Shown here in pieces: positions 17,880 through 27,492 of a stretch of DNA of 64,000 bases (within the stretch, counting starts at the first letter, position 1; each line of letters begins with the position of its first letter). The translations under genes were made by a program, and so were the position numbers. The DNA comes from G020348385 sp964538085. Lineage in GTDB: Bacteria > Acidobacteriota > Aminicenantia > Aminicenantales > Aminicenantaceae. A model generated the notes under the pieces. The model did no database searches. It saw nothing but the letters and a program-made list of their open reading frames with translations, and had not been told where the DNA came from. Location of the stretch: the NCBI GenBank assembly GCA_964538085.1, contig CAZIDF010000001.1, forward strand, positions 243,723 to 307,722, given 5' to 3'.

Positions 17880-20816
17880 TTACTTTCCGGCATCGAGGTG
17901 ATTGAAATGCAGCATGGCGTTCAAAACCAAGGAATAGGATCCATGGGTTTGATGGCGCCACATAGGATTGATGCTGAACATGACCACGTGGCCTTCACCA
18001 AGCTTGCAATCCACGACGGCCGGAGCACCGGCTAATTCTTTGCCGCCGGACAAGCCGCCGCTGATCAAGAGGTTTTTCTCATCCCGGGTGAAACGGACCA
18101 CGATCCTCGGACGCACACGCGCTGACGCCTCTCTAGCACCCAGGCGCTGCTCCTCTTCGCTTTCCTGTTTATCCTTCTGCATTTTCTGAAATTCTTCGAT
18201 CGTTTCTTTGCCCAGGTCTTTCGCTCTCCCCTGGGGGATATCCGGATCATCTTTACTGCCACGGCCGGTCACGCGATCACTCGAACCCGCTTGCATGTAT
18301 TCGAACCTTCGGCCACCAGCACTTCCCATGGCTAAAACAGGCGAGGAATTGAAATAGACCCCCAGATTTTTGTCATATCCATAAGCGATCGGGCTGGATA
18401 AATCGGCTACTTCCGCTTGGAATACGCCTCCTCGCGCCCAGAGCTCGGTGGTCTCCTTGATCGTGATTCCCTCCGCTAGGCCAAAATAGATCGGCAGAAC
18501 CGAGCTATTTGTCAGAGTAACGAAGAGCCCCCCCTCCTTTATAAAGTCTCTCAGATGCAGAACACCCTCTAGCTCTATTCCCCCACGCATATCGTCTGTG
18601 GAATCTTGACGGCCCAGGTTAGGCGTGAGGTCTGTTTTATTCCAAGGAATAGGCTTGTCTCCGGTGACTCCTTGTACGATGCTTAAAGCGCTTCCTGAGG
18701 ATGGACCGAATAAAATTACATCATATTTTTCTTTAAGATTCCCGCTATCCCGTACGTCATGGACAGAAATGTAGTCATAAGGGATTTCGAGCTCATCCAG
18801 AGCGACACGTACCCAGCCCTCGGTCTGTGTGGACTGCCAAGTGTGCATCAAAGCGACACGGGGAACCTTAATCTCATGCAAAGGGACATCTGGCAGTTCG
18901 GCCGAACCCCACGCCGTGAAGCCGTAGGTTTTTCCTTTCTCATCAAGATAAGTTTCAAGATTATCGGCATTCTCTTCGGTCTTGATGATGAATGTTCCTG
19001 CATTGAATTTTCTTTTCTCCAGCTCGAAACCTTTTTCGGCTGCGTGCATTTTGAGGTCTGCATTCTTGAACGCGAAGGTGGCGAGCGGATTGTCAGCGTT
19101 AAAATTGATAAGAAATGCTTTGATTCCGCCTTTTTTGAGTTTACTTGCTCCTCCAGGGACGATGATATCTTTGACCAAAGACATGGATTGGGAAAGGATC
19201 CCCTTATCTTCAACGCGGATGGTTTTTACATTATATAAAGCTCCCATGGTCCATCCCACATCATCATAGGGACGGGGATCGTCGATGTTGAAATACTGCC
19301 GGTCAAGCATCATATCAGCCATCCTAGAATAGGGTTGATCCATCCGCACGATGAGACTCCCTTCAGGGTAGGTGTCTTTGCCTATTTTGATTTCCTTATC
19401 CGCCTTATGGATTTCAACGCCTTGCCGTTTAAGCAATGTCAGAAGACGAGCGACCTGTCCAGGTCTGGGATCATCGCCCGGAAAAACATAGGCCGCAGGC
19501 CCTTCATTTTGGGCCTTGGCCACTGCCCGTTTGCTCTTGAGATAAAAATTCTCCATGAATTTTTCCCGGTTGGATGCCACATAGTTCATAGCGATCTGAA
19601 TGCCGCTCCCCTGCATGTTGACATTATTACGGATGGACCAAAGGGTACGCGGGAGCGGTGGGTTGGGCCGGTACCAGGCGCGGTCACCGCGTGTTGTGAT
19701 GATCCGGGTGCTCCCATCGCCGGCGCCCTGAGTTTCGTAAAAGCGGCCGATGGCATTGTGCCCGTTGGCTGCGTAAAAAGCGTAATTCGGTGCCCAGCCG
19801 TCATAAAAACCATGGGTCCACACCCCTGGGACGCCTTCCCTTGTCATTTCGTCGACCTCTTGATAAGCGATCATGTGCCATTCATCGACCAGGATGGGAT
19901 CGACCCAGGCATTGTAGGGCCCGGTGCCGGTCGACACATACAAATGGGACGCAGATTCGTGCAGATCATGCAACACTTGGGGATGAAACTCCAGGAAGGT
20001 CTCCATGATGTGCCTGCTCAAATCCAAGCTCAATCCCAGATTGTCGCGGTTGTTGTCGTGGGCCACATATTTTCCCCAGTAAAGAAGTCGAGAAGAAAAG
20101 TTGGCCTCCGGATCTTTGCGCTTGGCCATGGATACATCCACCATCTTCTCACGGCCATCCACCTCCAGAACCGGTGTGATCAAAACGATGGCATTATCGC
20201 GGATAGTTTTGATAAAAGGGGATTCATCTACGGCCAGTCGATACGCCAGTTCCATAAGCATTTCTGGCGAACCTGTTTCTCCAGAATGCATCGCACCTGT
20301 CGCCCAGTACATGGGTTTAGCTTCTTTGATCAGATTCTGGGCTTCGGATTCGCTGATCGTCCGCGGATCGGCCAGCTTGGCATTTATTTCTTTGTATCGA
20401 TCGAGATTTTGAATCGTACTCTCATCCCCGATCACAACAAATATCCGTTCCCTGCCTTCCTCGGATGTGCCGGCTGGAAAAAGCTTGACACGTGGCGATG
20501 CTTCGGCCAAAGCCCGCATGTATTTGTTGACATCCTTTGTGTATGTCAAGATATCCCTTGCGCCCGCGATATGCCCCAGAATGTCCAGAGGCGTAGGGAC
20601 ATCTTCTGCGTACGGCAGATTATCCATCCACTTGGGAAGGAAATGCCCATCCGTCGTGAATTCTCTGATTTTTGCAGTGTATTCCTCATCGATTTTCTGC
20701 TGTGCTTCAACCGGAGCAACAGCAAGATGCAGGACCATACAGATGGCCAACAGAACAAAGATTAGCCTTGATTTAAGAGAACTCTCTCTTGCCTTTTGCC
20801 GAAATGATAAAAACAT
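17880..20816 (-). CDS. Secreted M14-family zinc carboxypeptidase, large form
   Basis: Start chosen at ATG 20816, six bases after GGAGGG; the ATG at 20822 touches that site. Numbering here is from ATG 20822 (980 residues). A signal peptide ends near residue 41 (VAPVEAQ). The M14 domain shows HSGE at 179-182 (the HxxE zinc pair) and a third histidine in LHDLHES near 285-288, with DNNRDN before it. Family members remove C-terminal residues or act on modified peptides. The C-terminal half (about 430-980) has a class-I-amidotransferase-like flavour (VILFGPSSG, GGLFVTLTNSS) seen in several large M14 proteins, and function there is unclear. Divergent from the S9 peptidase at 21097. Confidence 0.88.
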   Translation of the reverse strand: MFLSFRQKARESSLKSRLIFVLLAICMVLHLAVAPVEAQQKIDEEYTAKIREFTTDGHFLPKWMDNLPYAEDVPTPLDILGHIAGARDILTYTKDVNKYMRALAEASPRVKLFPAGTSEEGRERIFVVIGDESTIQNLDRYKEINAKLADPRTISESEAQNLIKEAKPMYWATGAMHSGETGSPEMLMELAYRLAVDESPFIKTIRDNAIVLITPVLEVDGREKMVDVSMAKRKDPEANFSSRLLYWGKYVAHDNNRDNLGLSLDLSRHIMETFLEFHPQVLHDLHESASHLYVSTGTGPYNAWVDPILVDEWHMIAYQEVDEMTREGVPGVWTHGFYDGWAPNYAFYAANGHNAIGRFYETQGAGDGSTRIITTRGDRAWYRPNPPLPRTLWSIRNNVNMQGSGIQIAMNYVASNREKFMENFYLKSKRAVAKAQNEGPAAYVFPGDDPRPGQVARLLTLLKRQGVEIHKADKEIKIGKDTYPEGSLIVRMDQPYSRMADMMLDRQYFNIDDPRPYDDVGWTMGALYNVKTIRVEDKGILSQSMSLVKDIIVPGGASKLKKGGIKAFLINFNADNPLATFAFKNADLKMHAAEKGFELEKRKFNAGTFIIKTEENADNLETYLDEKGKTYGFTAWGSAELPDVPLHEIKVPRVALMHTWQSTQTEGWVRVALDELEIPYDYISVHDVRDSGNLKEKYDVILFGPSSGSALSIVQGVTGDKPIPWNKTDLTPNLGRQDSTDDMRGGIELEGVLHLRDFIKEGGLFVTLTNSSVLPIYFGLAEGITIKETTELWARGGVFQAEVADLSSPIAYGYDKNLGVYFNSSPVLAMGSAGGRRFEYMQAGSSDRVTGRGSKDDPDIPQGRAKDLGKETIEEFQKMQKDKQESEEEQRLGAREASARVRPRIVVRFTRDEKNLLISGGLSGGKELAGAPAVVDCKLGEGHVVMFSINPMWRHQTHGSYSLVLNAMLHFNHLDAGK

Positions 20817-21011
20817 GCTCATCCCTCCAGATTAAATTTCAATGAAAATATGATGAATTCCCATAAAATGGAAAAGGACCGTCGATGAAACCAGCTAATC
20901 AATCGGGCATCCTGCGCTATTCAAAAAGATTGTCGGATGGGAGCAACGTATTAAATTTACATCGCTAGGTCAAGAAATATTTCAAAATGAGGGCCCAAAA
21001 GCAAACTCCAA

Positions 21012-21040
21012 TTGCAACCTTTTCGGACATGTAATACAAT
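21012..21040 (+). promoter_or_regulatory. Sigma-70-type promoter for the S9 peptidase operon
   Basis: TTGCAA (21012-21017), a 17-base spacer and TACAAT (21035-21040) give a good housekeeping-type promoter. Transcription would start near 21047, leaving a 50-base leader before the S9 gene at 21097. Confidence 0.5.
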
Positions 21041-21096
21041 CCTCTTTCATTGAGCCCTGTTAGATTCGACACTCCAAGATTTTCAGGAGGATATAT

Positions 21097-23928
21097 ATGA
21101 AATATGCAAAAAAACTTATGCCTGCAGTCCTCATATTGTGCTTTATCGTCAGTTCCCTTTGGCCGGGGACGGATGATAAACGGCCGTTCACGATCGATGA
21201 TTATGCGAACTGGCGGAGTATCGTTTCCACCTCCATTTCGGATGACGGGAACTGGGTGTCCTTCGCCTATCGCAAAACCAAGTCCGATGATGAATTTTTC
21301 ATCAAAAGTCTAATCTCTGAAAAAGAATACAAGGTCGTCGGAGCCTCTGATCCCATATTTTCCGATGATTCCCGGTGGGTCGTTTACACATTGAACATGC
21401 CGAGGAAAGAAGCGGAAAAGCTCCGCAAACAAAAAAAACCCGTTCCTAAAAAAGCCGAGCTCATTTTCCTTTCTACCGGGGAAAAGATGACATTTGAAAA
21501 CATATCCTCTTTTTCCTTTTCTAAAGGATCAGGCTATTTGGCCATAAAAAAGCCCAAGACCGAGCCCGCAGCCAAGCACAAAGGCTCTGACCTCATCCTG
21601 TACGACCTCCATGCCAAATCCTTCCATAATCTGGGGAATGTGGCAGAATTTAAGTTCAACAAACCCGGAACACATCTCGCTTATATCGTGGATGCGGCTG
21701 ATAAGTCGGGAAATGGCCTCTACCTGTTTAGCCTATCGCAAGGGATCCTCACCGTTCTCGATGCAGACAAAGCCGAATACAGCCAACTAGCCTGGGATGA
21801 AAAAGGAAGCGCACTTGCCGCCCTCAAGGGAGAAAAACGTGAAGAATTCAAAGAAAAGGATAACGTACTGCTGGCTTTCACCGGATTAGGCACAAAAAAT
21901 CAAGCATCACACATGTATGAACCTGCCAAAGATCCGGACTTTCCGAAGGATATGGTGATATCCGAGCGAGCCGATTCCTCCGGACGCTCCCGTTTCAGAA
22001 GCTCAACGGCCCCGGTTCGGGGGAATCTGTTTTGGAGTGAAGACAACACGCAAATTTTTTGTGGCCTCAAGGAACAGGAAAAAATTCCGAAAAAACCTGA
22101 AAAGAAAGAACCGCTCGAAAAAGGAAATAAATCTGCTGAAGATGATGCTGCTGAAAAGAAAAAAGCTGATGATGAAGAAGAGGAAGAGCCACCGGCTGAT
22201 GTGGATATTTGGCATTGGCAGGACGAACAGATTCAGTCCGTCCAGAAAATTCGAGCCGACCGCGACAGGAATTTCACCTTTAGATCGGTGTACAATATCA
22301 AGACCAAACGATTCATCCGTCTTTGTGACGAGCGCATGCGTACAGCCACCATCACACAAGATGGGAAATGGGCTATAGGGCGCGATGAAAAGGAGTACAT
22401 CTCCGATTGGAAAGAATCCCAAGCAGATTACTATCGATTGAACACAGAAACGGGCGAGCGGACCCTGATGTTCAAAGGGCAAAAACAAACTCTAGGACTT
22501 TCCCCAGACTCCAAACATTTCCTATACTGGAAGGACAATCAAATTTGGGATTATGTGATCCCGAGCGGAGAGAGCATCAACCTGACAGCTCAAGCACCTG
22601 TGAGTTTTGTCGATCAGGAATTCGATCATCCGGGCACAAAGCCTCCCTACGGAGTGGCCGGTTGGACAAAAGATGGAAAGGGTGTGCTCCTCGATCATAA
22701 ATACGATCTATATCTTCAGCCGCTGGATGGCAGCCCAGCTAAAAACTTGACTGAAGAAAAAGGCGCCAAGGAGGAAATTCGTTTCCGGTACATACAGACA
22801 GATCCAGAGGCAAAATCTATCGATCTGCAAAATCCCCTCTTGTTTTCTGCCTTTAGCCAATGGACGAAGGAAGCCGGATATTATCGCCTGATCAAAGGGA
22901 AACTCCAGCGATTGGTCTTCAAGAAAAAATCTTTCGGCCGTCTATCCAAAGCGAAAAAGGCCGATCGTTTCTTTTACACCATCGAAGACTACAAGGACTT
23001 TCCCAACTACTATGCTGCTGACCTTTCATTCCAAAATCCCCGGCAAATCACAGATGCCAATCCCCACCAGAAGGAATTCAAGTGGGGATACAACATCCTG
23101 ATCGAATACACCAACAAAAACGGCAAACGCCTGCAGGGTGTGTTGATGATCCCCGAGGATTACAAAGAGGGGGATAAACTCCCGATGCTGGTCGATTTCT
23201 ACGAGAAAAACTCGCAGAACCTTTACCGCTTTTCCCGCCTGGTGTACCGCGACACACCGATGTTCTATAAATATGTGAGCAACGGCTACCTAGTGCTGCT
23301 TCCGGATGTGCATTTCAATACAAGGACCACTCACTCCGATATGCTCGACTGTGTCGAAGCAGCGGTGAAAAAAGTCATCGAGTTGGGATATGCCGATCCA
23401 GAGCGGATCGGATTGCACGGTCACAGCTTCTCCGGACAGGGAGGAGCGTTGATCGCCACCAAATCAAAGATGTTCGCCGCCGTCGTAGTGGGAGCCGCAG
23501 CCACCGACCTGATATCCGATTTTAATCAACTCTGGAAATCATCGGGCACTAGCCAGCACCAGTATGACTACTACGGCCAGGGCCGTTTCGGCACCAATCC
23601 CTTCGATGACAGAGAGCTTTACATCCAGGAGTCTGCCTTATTCAATGCCGAAACCATGGACACTCCCCTTCTCCTGTTTCATGGGACAGATGATGGCTCG
23701 GTGGAATGGCTCCAGGCCATCGAGTTTTACAATGCCCTTCGTTTTCTCGGCAAGAATGTCATTCTGGCCTCATACCCCGGGCAGGACCATCACCTGGACA
23801 AGCTGGAAAATCAGATCGATTTTCAGAAACGGATGGAGGAATTCTACGACCACTACCTCAAGGGAAAAGCCGCGCCCGAATGGATGATGAAGGGAGTCCC
23901 TTATCTTAAGAAAAAATCTCTGAAATAG
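21097..23928 (+). CDS. Secreted S9-family prolyl oligopeptidase-like enzyme, paralogue of 6216-8990
   Basis: A 943-residue exported serine peptidase with an N-terminal signal sequence (LMPAVLILCFIVSSLWPG). The start at 21097 has AGGAGG upstream. The C-terminal hydrolase shows Ser in GHSFSG near residue 777, Asp in HGTDDGSV near 866 and His in GQDHH near 898. It aligns along its length with the enzyme at 6216-8990 (FNKPGTHLAYIVDAA, DVDIWHWQDEQIQSV). It also carries an extra, highly acidic and basic low-complexity insert of about 35 residues (near 330-365, ending DDEEEEEPPAD) just before that shared DVDIWHW block. It heads a run of small genes with Tat-type leaders. Confidence 0.92.
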   Translation: MKYAKKLMPAVLILCFIVSSLWPGTDDKRPFTIDDYANWRSIVSTSISDDGNWVSFAYRKTKSDDEFFIKSLISEKEYKVVGASDPIFSDDSRWVVYTLNMPRKEAEKLRKQKKPVPKKAELIFLSTGEKMTFENISSFSFSKGSGYLAIKKPKTEPAAKHKGSDLILYDLHAKSFHNLGNVAEFKFNKPGTHLAYIVDAADKSGNGLYLFSLSQGILTVLDADKAEYSQLAWDEKGSALAALKGEKREEFKEKDNVLLAFTGLGTKNQASHMYEPAKDPDFPKDMVISERADSSGRSRFRSSTAPVRGNLFWSEDNTQIFCGLKEQEKIPKKPEKKEPLEKGNKSAEDDAAEKKKADDEEEEEPPADVDIWHWQDEQIQSVQKIRADRDRNFTFRSVYNIKTKRFIRLCDERMRTATITQDGKWAIGRDEKEYISDWKESQADYYRLNTETGERTLMFKGQKQTLGLSPDSKHFLYWKDNQIWDYVIPSGESINLTAQAPVSFVDQEFDHPGTKPPYGVAGWTKDGKGVLLDHKYDLYLQPLDGSPAKNLTEEKGAKEEIRFRYIQTDPEAKSIDLQNPLLFSAFSQWTKEAGYYRLIKGKLQRLVFKKKSFGRLSKAKKADRFFYTIEDYKDFPNYYAADLSFQNPRQITDANPHQKEFKWGYNILIEYTNKNGKRLQGVLMIPEDYKEGDKLPMLVDFYEKNSQNLYRFSRLVYRDTPMFYKYVSNGYLVLLPDVHFNTRTTHSDMLDCVEAAVKKVIELGYADPERIGLHGHSFSGQGGALIATKSKMFAAVVVGAAATDLISDFNQLWKSSGTSQHQYDYYGQGRFGTNPFDDRELYIQESALFNAETMDTPLLLFHGTDDGSVEWLQAIEFYNALRFLGKNVILASYPGQDHHLDKLENQIDFQKRMEEFYDHYLKGKAAPEWMMKGVPYLKKKSLK

Positions 23929-23958
23929 CGGATATTATAATCACCATATCCGTTATTT
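23923..23958 (+). terminator. Strong hairpin over the stop codon of the S9 gene
   Basis: A 13-bp stem (23923-23935 with 23946-23958; one G-U pair) and a 10-base loop. It includes the TAG stop codon of the S9 gene. No U-run follows, so it is either a weak or factor-assisted terminator or an mRNA 3'-end stabiliser before the small genes downstream. Confidence 0.45.
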
Positions 23959-23979
23959 AAGCATCTTTTGGAGGTAAGG

Positions 23980-24177
23980 ATGGACCGGTTGGGAAAACCA
24001 TTGGAAAGAAGAGAGTTTCTAAAAAAAGGGATTATGGGAGGTGTTCTTTTCATAACAATTCCACCAGGAAAGGTTCTGCAAACTGGCACGATGCAACAGG
24101 AAACAGATTCCCTGAAACTTCTCCAAGTCGCTCGCCGATATGGAGGAGAATTCGGGGATACACGAGGAGGACTTTGA
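23980..24177 (+). CDS. Small protein with a Tat-type leader
   Basis: A 65-residue protein starting at ATG 23980 right after GGAGGTAAGG; the in-frame ATG at 23968 lacks a site. The N-terminus has a twin-arginine pattern (LERREFLKKGIMGG) followed by a hydrophobic core (GGVLFITIPPG), so it may be exported folded or act as a membrane-anchored small subunit. The rest (LLQVARRYGGEFGD) is not recognised. Its TGA overlaps the ATG of the next gene (TGATG), indicating translational coupling. Short Tat leaders of this sort often belong to oxidoreductase operons, but none is seen here. Confidence 0.6.
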   Translation: MDRLGKPLERREFLKKGIMGGVLFITIPPGKVLQTGTMQQETDSLKLLQVARRYGGEFGDTRGGL

Positions 24178-24543
24178 TGCCTGTGTTCGAAGTGGAAAGC
24201 TGGCTGGTCGCTGAAGGAAAGCAGGAAAAGCATGATGATGCTATCCGACGATGGTTCAAATGGGTGAACGATCACCGGGAACTCTTTAAAGAATGGAAGA
24301 GCGTACGCTATTTTGTTAAAAACCGTGGCTGGGGAAGAATCCAATCGGCACTTCATCATGTGGGAATACGTTAGCCTGGCAGCTTACGAAGCTTACAAGG
24401 CACGGCGTTCTGATTACGAGGGGCCCTACGAGGAGTACAAAAAAAACGATCCCTATTACACCGATGTCTTCGATCACGGCAGCATGAGGCTCGAGTTTTG
24501 GAAAGACCTGGACCGGGATCTTTGGATCGAAGGGGGACCATAA
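24177..24543 (+). pseudogene. Frameshifted alpha/beta-barrel (ABM/NIPSNAP-like) protein
   Basis: Frame 1 starts at ATG 24177 (MPVFEVESWLVAEGKQEKH) and stays sensible to about residue 48 (VRYFVK). It then runs into meaningless sequence and stops at 24374. A second frame continues from the same point (TVAGEESNRHFIMWEYVS) through a coherent domain to 24543. Joining them at the five-A run 24318-24322 gives a single protein of about 121 residues with the pattern of a dimeric alpha/beta-barrel domain. Removing one A restores the frame. This could be a real mutation, programmed slippage or a sequencing or assembly error. Confidence 0.7.
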
Positions 24544-24544
24544 G

Positions 24545-24940
24545 GTGAAAAGACGAGATTTTTGTAAGGCTGTTCCATGTGTTGGCTTCATAGCTGCTTC
24601 TCCTGCTATCCTGTATGGAAAATATACCGACAAACTTTCAATTAAGGAGAAAAGCATGTCAAATAAAATAACGGCGGTGAAGGCGAAGGTTATAAGCCAA
24701 AAAGGCTCATGCGCCTTGGGTCATAAAGTCGGGGATGTCGCAGAATTTACAGAATCGGGAGTCAAAGGAAAAATCTGCATCCATGCTCTCTACAGCATGA
24801 TGCCCGCAGTATTTGCCATGCTGTTCGACGCCCAGTTTCCCTGGCTCCAGGACAAGGATACAAAAACCCATGCTTGCCCAGATGCTTTCAATCCAGTTGT
24901 ATTCGAAATCACGAGAATCCGGGAAACAGAAGAAAATTAA
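24545..24940 (+). CDS. TIGR04076-like small protein with an optional Tat leader
   Basis: The core domain (residues 43-127: VKAKVISQKGSCALGHKVGD, GKICIHALYS, FPWLQ, CPDAFNPVVFEITRI) matches the conserved TIGR04076 family of unknown function, including its conserved cysteines. The long form begins at GTG 24545 behind GGGGGA and has a Tat-like leader (KRRDFCKAVPCVGFIAASPA). A second start, ATG 24656, sits six bases after AAGGAG and would yield just the 94-residue cytoplasmic core. Both starts look usable, so two forms may be made. It is the last gene of the S9-Tat run and converges with a permease. Confidence 0.7.
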   Translation: MKRRDFCKAVPCVGFIAASPAILYGKYTDKLSIKEKSMSNKITAVKAKVISQKGSCALGHKVGDVAEFTESGVKGKICIHALYSMMPAVFAMLFDAQFPWLQDKDTKTHACPDAFNPVVFEITRIRETEEN

Positions 24941-24954
24941 AAGGGAATTAGATT

Positions 24955-27300
24955 TTACTCGTACTTTAAAGAAGCTGCCGGATTAGCTAGTGCCGCTCTT
25001 GCTGTGTGGACAGTGACTGTGCCCAGCGCTATAAACAAAGCTAGAAAGGAGGACAACAGGAATATCACGATCGAGATGCCAGTTCGGTAAGCAAATCCTT
25101 CCAGCCACCTCGTCATTGCATAATAAGCGATGGGCCAAGCAATTATATTTGCGGCAATCACCCATTTAGCGAATTCCTTCGAAAACATAATGATCAATCG
25201 AGGGATCGAGGCTCCGAGAACCTTGCGGATACCTATCTCCTTTGTCCGTTGCTCTGTCAGATAACAAGCCAGACCAAAAAGACCCAAACAAGAAATGAAA
25301 ACCGCAAAAATGGCAAAATAGCCCAGTATCTTTTTGAATCTATTCTCTGTCCTGTACATGCCATCGAAATCCGCATCGAAAAATCTGTAATTGAAAGGAT
25401 AGTCCAGCTCCAACCGGTTCCAGATCCCCTCGAAATCTTTCAAGGCATTCTCAAGGTTCGTGGGTTGTATTTTTGCATACAGATAGGTCTGCCCACTGTC
25501 AGCGAACCTCAACACCAGCGGACCCACTGGCGAATGGAGAGACTCATAGTTATAGTCCTCGACCACACCGATAACCAAGCCTTTTTTATCAAAAACTTCG
25601 ATCTCTTGACCCAACGGATTTTCAAATCCCATCTGCCGGACAGCCGTTTCGTTCAGGATATAATTATTCTCGTCCAAGGAATACTCCTTCGAAAAAAACC
25701 GGCCTTCCTTCAATTCCAAACCGAAGGTTTCCAGATAGTCATATCCTACATCCGTAAAAGCAAGCCGGACATATCGAGTATTGTCCGGGCTATGCCAATC
25801 CGTTGAACTGATGTGGGTGAATGGTCTTTTCGAAGCCGAAGTCACACGGAAAACATAGGATAGATCGAGGAGATCGGACTTGATCACATCATATTTTTGC
25901 CGGAGATTCTGCGTCAATTCCATTGAAACGATACGCTCGTGATCGAATCCTAAATTTCTGTGCCGCAAAAAATCCATTTGCGCGTACACGACGACCGTCC
26001 CTATGATCAAGACGATCGAGATGGAAAACTGGGCCACAACGAGGAATTTGCGGGAGAAAGATTGGAACTGGGATCCGGAAGCCCATTTTCCTCGAAACAT
26101 CTCGACTGGCTTAAAAGAGGAAAGCAACAGAGCGGGATAACTACCTGAGATGAAACCTGTGGCAAATACGATGGCTATGACGATCAGAAAAAATGCATAA
26201 TTCCCTGAAAAATCCAATCGCAATTGTTTTCCCGAAAGCCCATTGAAGGCTGGCAAGAAGAGCTCGATCAGAATGAATGCCAGAGCTAAGGCCACAAGGG
26301 TCATCAGGATGGATTCCCCATAAAACTGCTTGATGATATCCTTTCGGGATGCACCGATAACCTTCCTCATCCCGATCTCTTTGACCCGTTTTCCTGATTG
26401 AGTTGTGCTTAAATTCATAAAATTGATGCATGCGATCAACAAGATAAACAAAGAGATGATCGAGAATAAATAAACATTCTTAATATTCCCGGTCCTTCCC
26501 ATGGCACCGATATCCGATGAACGCAAATGGATGTCTTTCACAGGGAAAAGAAATAATTCAAGATTTTCTGAATCTTCGACTTTTGTGTGAATGTATGCAG
26601 ACAGCTTCTCCCTCTCAATCAGAGGATTCTCCGGATGGAGCTGCACATAGGTGTAGATGAAAAAACGATCCCACTGTTTCAGATCCCATCCGAATTCTTC
26701 GAGAAATTCGACGGGAACGAGCATATCAAAACGCAGATGGGAATTGAGAGGAGGATCCTCCATTAGCGCAGTGACCTTGAAATCATAACGACCTGCAATG
26801 GTGAGAGTTTTTCCGATCGGATCCTCTGTGCCAAAATATTTTTGGGCCTGTGATTCGGTAAGGACTGTTGAAAAGGGAGCTGACAGAGCTGTTTGGGGAT
26901 TTCCCCTCATCAAAGGAAAAGAAAACATGACCAAGAACTGCGGGTCCACAAATGCCACATCGTCTTCCAAAGACTTCTTGTCGCCATACTTGACCACTAT
27001 GTTTCCCGGTTCGTAATACCTTGTGGCAGCAACGACCTCGGGGAATTCCTGTTCTAAAGCCGGCGCCAGCGCAGGAGTCGTGACAGCATATTTATCATTG
27101 GCCAAAAGATCGGAACAAACGACCTTATATAAACGGTCGCCATTATCATGAAACCGGTCAAAGCTCAGCTCATCATTGATCCAGAGGAGTATCAAAAGGC
27201 ATGTGGCCAGTCCAATGGCCAGACCGAAAATATTGATGAAGCTGAAGAGTTTGTTTTTCTTGATTAGCCTCGTGGCGATCAAAAGATAATTTTTTAACAT
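24955..27300 (-). CDS. MacB/FtsX-type permease, duplicated, no prefix
   Basis: Start chosen at ATG 27300, which has GGAGGCCAAG directly upstream; nine further in-frame residues are possible but lack a site. The 781-residue protein starts MLKNYLLIATRLIKKNK, then helix 1 (FSFINIFGLAIGLATCLLIL). FtsX signatures KEIGMRKVIGA (mid-protein) and KEIGIRKVLGA (near the C-terminus) mark the two halves. Like its relatives in this window it has no partner ATPase, and no PadR gene is adjacent. Its upstream region (27301-27492) shows no convincing sigma-54 or PadR-type site. Confidence 0.87.
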   Translation of the reverse strand: MLKNYLLIATRLIKKNKLFSFINIFGLAIGLATCLLILLWINDELSFDRFHDNGDRLYKVVCSDLLANDKYAVTTPALAPALEQEFPEVVAATRYYEPGNIVVKYGDKKSLEDDVAFVDPQFLVMFSFPLMRGNPQTALSAPFSTVLTESQAQKYFGTEDPIGKTLTIAGRYDFKVTALMEDPPLNSHLRFDMLVPVEFLEEFGWDLKQWDRFFIYTYVQLHPENPLIEREKLSAYIHTKVEDSENLELFLFPVKDIHLRSSDIGAMGRTGNIKNVYLFSIISLFILLIACINFMNLSTTQSGKRVKEIGMRKVIGASRKDIIKQFYGESILMTLVALALAFILIELFLPAFNGLSGKQLRLDFSGNYAFFLIVIAIVFATGFISGSYPALLLSSFKPVEMFRGKWASGSQFQSFSRKFLVVAQFSISIVLIIGTVVVYAQMDFLRHRNLGFDHERIVSMELTQNLRQKYDVIKSDLLDLSYVFRVTSASKRPFTHISSTDWHSPDNTRYVRLAFTDVGYDYLETFGLELKEGRFFSKEYSLDENNYILNETAVRQMGFENPLGQEIEVFDKKGLVIGVVEDYNYESLHSPVGPLVLRFADSGQTYLYAKIQPTNLENALKDFEGIWNRLELDYPFNYRFFDADFDGMYRTENRFKKILGYFAIFAVFISCLGLFGLACYLTEQRTKEIGIRKVLGASIPRLIIMFSKEFAKWVIAANIIAWPIAYYAMTRWLEGFAYRTGISIVIFLLSSFLALFIALGTVTVHTARAALANPAASLKYE

Positions 27301-27492
27301 CTTGGCCTCCGCCAGAAATATATCCAAGTTTCATGCCAAGTTACAAAAACATAAAATCTATCAGCTAAGGGACTATAAAAAAGTCAAGCGGATCTTTCAC
27401 CCTTGTTCGCTATCGTTACAACAAGTGTGCAAATATGAACGTTTTTTATCTTCCTTGACACTCAATGAAAAAAATGTTTTTATGAGACAGCC

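Noticed and set aside
19335..20765. A 476-codon open frame on the plus strand
   Set aside because: Antisense to the M14 carboxypeptidase with its zinc motif. The translation is Cys/His-rich noise typical of antisense frames.
27395..27412. A GC-N10-CC pair that could be a minus-strand sigma-54 promoter for the permease at 24955
   Set aside because: Spacing fits, but the -12 box would be CCGC instead of TTGC and the -24 box lacks the leading T. Too weak compared with the sites at 36832 and 40193.
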